Source of the DNA: Hepsetus odoe
Lineage: Eukaryota > Chordata > Actinopteri > Characiformes > Hepsetidae
Direction of reading: 5' to 3'
NCBI GenBank assembly: GCA_017165825.1
Contig: CM029383.1
Span: forward strand, 9,649,919 to 9,713,918
DNA: 64,000 nucleotides
Shown: positions 60,137 through 64,000 of the stretch, piece after piece
Layout: the number at the start of each line of letters is the position of its first letter
Position numbering within the stretch: position 1 is the stretch's first letter
Program-made: the position numbers and the translations under genes
Notes under the pieces: model-generated
Databases searched by the model: none
What the model saw: the letters and a program-made list of their open reading frames with translations, nothing else
What the model was told of the DNA's origin: nothing

Positions 60137-60142
60137 TTTATT
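60137..60142 (-). terminator. Poly(A) signal of mdh2
   Basis: AATAAA on the minus strand starts 12 nt after the mdh2 stop codon. If used, the 3' UTR would be only about 30-40 nt. No other AATAAA on this strand was noticed in the next 30 nt. Confidence 0.6.
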
Positions 60143-60153
60143 ACACCAAGTGC

Positions 60154-63100
60154 TCATAGCTTCAGGTTAGCCACAAATTCCTCTCCTTTCTTGATGGAGC
60201 CCTTCAGTTCATCCATGGCTTCAGCAACCAGCTTCTCCTCAAAGGCGGAGAGCTTACCCAGGCCCAGGTTCTTCTCAATCCCGTTTTTCTGAAACAAACC
60301 ACAAGAAATCTCTCAACAACGATCAGAACAGATCTCTTCATGCCCTCATCCTCCCAGACTTCACATTACTGACATTCAGCAGATTAAAAACTCAGTTACC
60401 CCAAACTCTTCTCCACCCATTCCAGCCGTCCACTCTCACCGTTACTCTGAACTGTCCACCCAGAGTCTTTAAACTCCTCCACCGTCACCTCCTCTACTCC
60501 CTCCATCCTCACATTTTCATTCACACTCATCTATTTTGTTTGTCCTACTGACTTTCAAACACACTGCCTACACGTGGCCATCAGCAGGTGATGAAGCAGG
60601 TGTGCTGAGCAGGTAAGACTGCTGGATGTGGCTCTGAGGAGCCCTGATGTTTCAGAAAGGTAGTTTGGTGAAACGCACCCCCAGCAGCAGTGGTGTGGAG
60701 AAGTATTTGCACTCCGTTTCCTCCGATCTCACGAACGCACACTCCACCACACCCTCCTTTCCGTTCATAGCATCCAGTAGGGAGAAGGTGAACCTGGCTC
60801 CAGCGTAGGCCATGGACAGAGTGGCTGAACCTGCAGACAGAAGGACAGACATGCTGGACCAATGGTGGCGGTATAAATGGGAACGTTAGAACCAGGAGTG
60901 ATTATTTTATAAAACAACTTTATGCACATCAGTACTGAACTCCGAGGTGTGTGTACAAAGGAAAATCCAGCCAATCCAGTTCATTTTTAAACAGTAAGCG
61001 AGCCGATTTGTTTTCAAGTTTATCAGTAAACAGACCTGCTCCAGCCTTGGCCTTCACCACCTCCGTCCCTGCATCCTGAATCCTGACGGTCAGAGCAGAG
61101 AGCTGGTCTGCAGGAAACTCCACTTTAGGAGTGCACTGGGGAGAGAGAGAGAGACAGACAGACAGACAGAGAGAGAGAGACAGAGACTTTTTTTCTACTA
61201 AAATCTAAAGTGGATGTGTGTTTAATGAGAGAAAAATAAATCTCAAACAGAAACGTTGTGACTGTACCTGTGAAATCAGAGGGATGATGGTTTTCCCAGC
61301 GTGTCCTCCGACAACGGGCACGTTCACCCGAGCAGGATCGAGACCCTGAACACAAACAAAGGACAGGACTGAGACAAAATCAATTGAAAAATCATCTGAA
61401 ATCAGGGCAGCGTTCAGGTATTTCAACCCAGGTTTTGTAAACTCAAACATGGTAGCATGTACAAATATCCAAACATGAAGAGGAAACAGAACATGGCCTT
61501 TTATAGATAACACCACGTCAACAACCAGAGCTGCTTCCCACCCTGTAAACTAACAGGACTCACTTTAAGCTCAGCGACGAAGGTGTTCGCTCTGACGATG
61601 TCCAGCGTCGACACTCCAAACACTCTGTTGGGGTTATACACGCCTCTCTTCTTCATCACCTCCGAGGTGATCGGCACTGTGGAGTTCACCTGCAAACACA
61701 CGCCGCAAGGACAGGAAATTCATTCCAAACTCCAACAAAGGTTTAATTGAAGACACAAGAGGACACAAAAGAATACGGAACAATTTTTTATCACATTAAA
61801 GTCCAGAGACAGGACGCGGCGCTGGAGGAGATAGAGGCTGAGATTTGTGTCGGGAGGGACGAGGATGGACAGGATTAGGGAAACTTTATTAGAGGGACAG
61901 CTCAGGTTGGAGCTGAATTTGGAGACAAAGTGAGAGGAGTGAGACTGTGTTGGTTTGGACATGTTCAGAGGAGAGACGAGGATCATATCAGGAGGAGGAT
62001 GTTGAGGATGGAGCTCAAGAGCAGAAGAGGAAGGACAAAGGAGGTTTATGGATGTGGTGAGAGGACATGTAGGTGTGAAAGAGGAAGCTGAAGACCGGAA
62101 GAAACGGAGACGGATGGTAAGAAGAAAAAGAAGGTGCTTCGATGGCTTATGCTCTTTGCTTTAATGCTGTATTATTAATAAGAGGTCATGGTGGCAGGAG
62201 GCTCTTACAGGGTTGGCGATGATGCAGATCATGGCCTCGGGACAGGCTCGGGCGCAGGCGTCGGACAGCATGGCCACGATGGTGGCGTTGGTGTTGAACA
62301 GGTCGTCCCGGGTCATTCCTGAGGAACAGGAAACGAGCTGATTAAACCGAGGCAGCTATGAAGTCGGTCTGACCGGCTTCACCGTGACGTCCAGCAGAAG
62401 CTGAACGTCCACACCCACCCGGTTTCCTGGGGACGCCAGCGGGAATGACGACCACCTCACAGCCCTTCAGCGCAGCGTCCAGCTGGTCAGGACCCATAAA
62501 ACCTGGACACACAGGGAACGAATGACACCAATCGTCACAAAGAACGAGGCCTGCACAATATATTGTTTAGAAATCAAGACCACAACATTGATCTGATACT
62601 GAACTCGCCCAGATCTGAGGCACAAAAGGAGCCCGAGCGCTCCATCAGAACAGAGACATTCGTGAAACCGGTCAAGACACGATTCTTAAAGGTGGTTTTA
62701 AAGGTTACATTTTCCTTCCATCTGCATTTGGGTTGCAGTGGGTTATTCTACCAAAACGTTCTTTTCAGGGCAGTTTTGTTATTGCGCTTATAAAACTGAA
62801 GTATGGAAATGTTTTCTGACTGCTTTGAATTTAAAACTTTACCGATTCTTACAAACTTTAATTCTGGAGAAGAGAGGAGGGGATTTTAAAATACTGAACA
62901 CCATCACAATACACTGCGTTAGCATCAAAGCATTAATGTGCCATTTACTGTAAGGAGGAAGGAAGGGATTCAGGGAATAAAGATTTCATTTATGGATTTA
63001 ATGGATGAGAATCTTGCAGAAAAAAAGGCTGAGACTGAAGTACCTGTGACCTTTGCCCTGGTCTCGATGTGACTGAGATCGGCAGCGACTCCCGGCGTGT

Positions 63101-63210
63101 GGGCGATATCGTACAGGGACAGTTCGCTCACCAGAGGACTGTTCTTCAGGAGGAGAGACAGCGGCTGACCGATTCCACCGGACGCCCCCAAAACAGCCAC
63201 CTTCGCGTCG
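60154..63210 (-). CDS. mdh2: Mitochondrial malate dehydrogenase, exons 2-9 (exon 1 missing)
   Basis: MDH2 interconverts malate and oxaloacetate with NAD in the mitochondrial matrix (citric acid cycle, malate-aspartate shuttle). Exons: 2 63044-63210, 3 62419-62502, 4 62209-62318, 5 61564-61689, 6 61268-61345, 7 61036-61135, 8 60679-60830, 9 60154-60288. They sum to 952 nt in one frame and end NLKL-stop; a typical protein (338 aa) would need about 65 nt more, the size of the missing targeting-peptide exon. Visible: NAD-binding GASGGIGQ, PAGVPRKPGMTRDDLF with the substrate-loop arginines, and VVGGHAGKTIIPLISQ with the catalytic His. Nothing suggests inactivation. Confidence 0.96.
60395..60515 (-). 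mobile_element. RTE-like LINE fragment in mdh2 intron 8
   Basis: The complement of the segment at 57049-57175, about 3.3 kb away and inverted (for example GAACTGTCCACCCAGAGTCT). Part of the same family as the fragments at 3077, 59506 and 61810. Confidence 0.6.
61810..62130 (+). mobile_element. RTE-like LINE 3' fragment in mdh2 intron 4
   Basis: GGACGAGGATGGACAGGATT, GACAAAGTGAGAGGAGTGAG, ATGTTCAGAGGAGAGACGAG and GGAAGGACAAAGGAGGTTTA match the end of the family seen at 59506-59835 and extend further to the 3' end. It lies antisense to mdh2. Confidence 0.65.
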
Positions 63211-64000
63211 CTCTACAGGGACGCAGGACACAGAGGGGTCAACACAGACGGAGAGACAGACAAAGCGAGACAGGGAGACATATCCCCTTTTGGCTTCTAT
63301 TGCTCCAGCTGTTTCTTTAATTCAATAAAAAATGCATTTAAAAAAAATGGTACAAATAAAATGTTGATTCAAAAGAAATAATTATGCCCAAACACACAAT
63401 TATAAAGTAGTGCCTTCACACTCAGCACTTAGGAACAGGTAGACCATCGGCCACTATGGTTCACGCATTCTGAGGTTGATTCAGTCGAGACTAATCCCAA
63501 CTCTGAACTCTTTCTCCTAAACAACAGAGAACCATTAAACAGCAGCGCACGGTACCGGAAAAACCTGCGGCTGCAGATCTGGACCTCCGGACGATCCAAT
63601 CCACAAACACATGACGACCTCCTGATTAAGTGATTCACAAGAAATCTATTCATTCAGTTAATGATTCTTTAGTGAGGAAACTCAAAGCATCATGATTCAA
63701 TTAAAGTATGATTCTTCAAGAAACGATTCAATTCCTAAACCCTGATTCAATTATGATTCATTTCTGTTTGCTGTTTTTTCATCAAGGTTCTTTAAGAACA
63801 TTTGATTCAGTTGGACCATGAGTCTTTAGGATACCTCTGAATCTGAACTGCAATGAATCGATCAACACCCTTTCTTTACACTTTTCCATCCTTTTGAATT
63901 GACAGTTCAAACTGATCACATAACAAAAACCTCTCTGTTCAACTGTTACGGACTGACCTTTAAAACCTGCAGCTTAAACCTCACCTGCACTTAAACGCAT
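63211..64000. other. Upstream part of mdh2 intron 1
   Basis: No convincing coding exon. The 65-nt first exon of mdh2 is expected further upstream. A donor-like CAG|GTGAGG at about 63985 has the right phase (two leftover bases), but the preceding peptide does not resemble a targeting sequence, so it is not called. A run of ATTCA-containing repeats (ATGATTCA, GATTCAATT) occurs at 63640-63830. Confidence 0.6.

Larger units (their letters stand above)
55852..60153. other. Intergenic region arhgap11a - mdh2
   Basis: About 4.3 kb: putative arhgap11a promoter (56120-56225), A/T-rich DNA without signal (56226-56639), two SINEs, then three LINE pieces (57049-59835). From 59836 to 60136 nothing is recognised. 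No further gene seen on either strand. Confidence 0.75.

Noticed and set aside
63960..64000. mdh2 exon 1 ending at 63985
   Set aside because: The donor consensus and phase fit, but only 15 bases are visible and they do not resemble a mitochondrial targeting peptide.

Overview
This window is vertebrate nuclear DNA, almost certainly from a teleost fish. Three spliced genes are recognisable from their encoded proteins, all on the minus strand. The gaps and introns are full of Tc1-type DNA transposons, tRNA-derived SINEs and LINE remnants of the kinds common in fish. The species or order cannot be decided from the sequence alone.

Layout along the transcribed (minus) strand, from high to low coordinates. 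(1) mdh2, mitochondrial malate dehydrogenase, lacks only its first exon (exons 2-9 at 63210-60154). (2) About 4.3 kb of intergenic DNA holds SINE and LINE remnants. (3) arhgap11a-like, a RhoGAP gene (55851-44980), can be modelled as 13 exons that keep one reading frame from start to stop (948 codons). Its third intron carries a 4.4-kb TATAC-containing minisatellite (about 50575-55014). (4) About 1.0 kb separates its stop codon from the next start codon. (5) ryr1, a skeletal-muscle-type ryanodine receptor, starts at 43946 and runs off the low end of the window. I could place 66 consecutive coding exons (43946-3). Their phases all match, giving 3,216 complete codons, roughly the first two thirds of a protein of about 5,000 residues. 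Exon 66 ends at base 3, with its GT donor in the first two bases of the window.

The three genes have unrelated jobs. RyR1 is the calcium-release channel of the sarcoplasmic reticulum, ARHGAP11A a cell-cycle Rho regulator, and MDH2 a citric-acid-cycle enzyme in the mitochondrial matrix. Nothing suggests joint regulation. Their tight same-strand packing puts the ryr1 promoter within about 1 kb of the arhgap11a poly(A) region, and a SINE sits in that interval.

The most interesting signals are: (a) the giant intronic minisatellite, with a homogenised 31-bp subarray and a minus strand free of stop triplets in every frame; (b) a (TG)19-20 tract that directly abuts the ryr1 exon 2 acceptor in place of a pyrimidine tract, next to an exon that could be skipped in frame, with related CA/TG tracts beside exons 37 and 59; (c) arhgap11a beside ryr1, where in human ARHGAP11A lies on the same chromosome segment as RYR3; and (d) several nested or composite transposons. 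I found no CRISPR array, viral gene or wholly new gene system.
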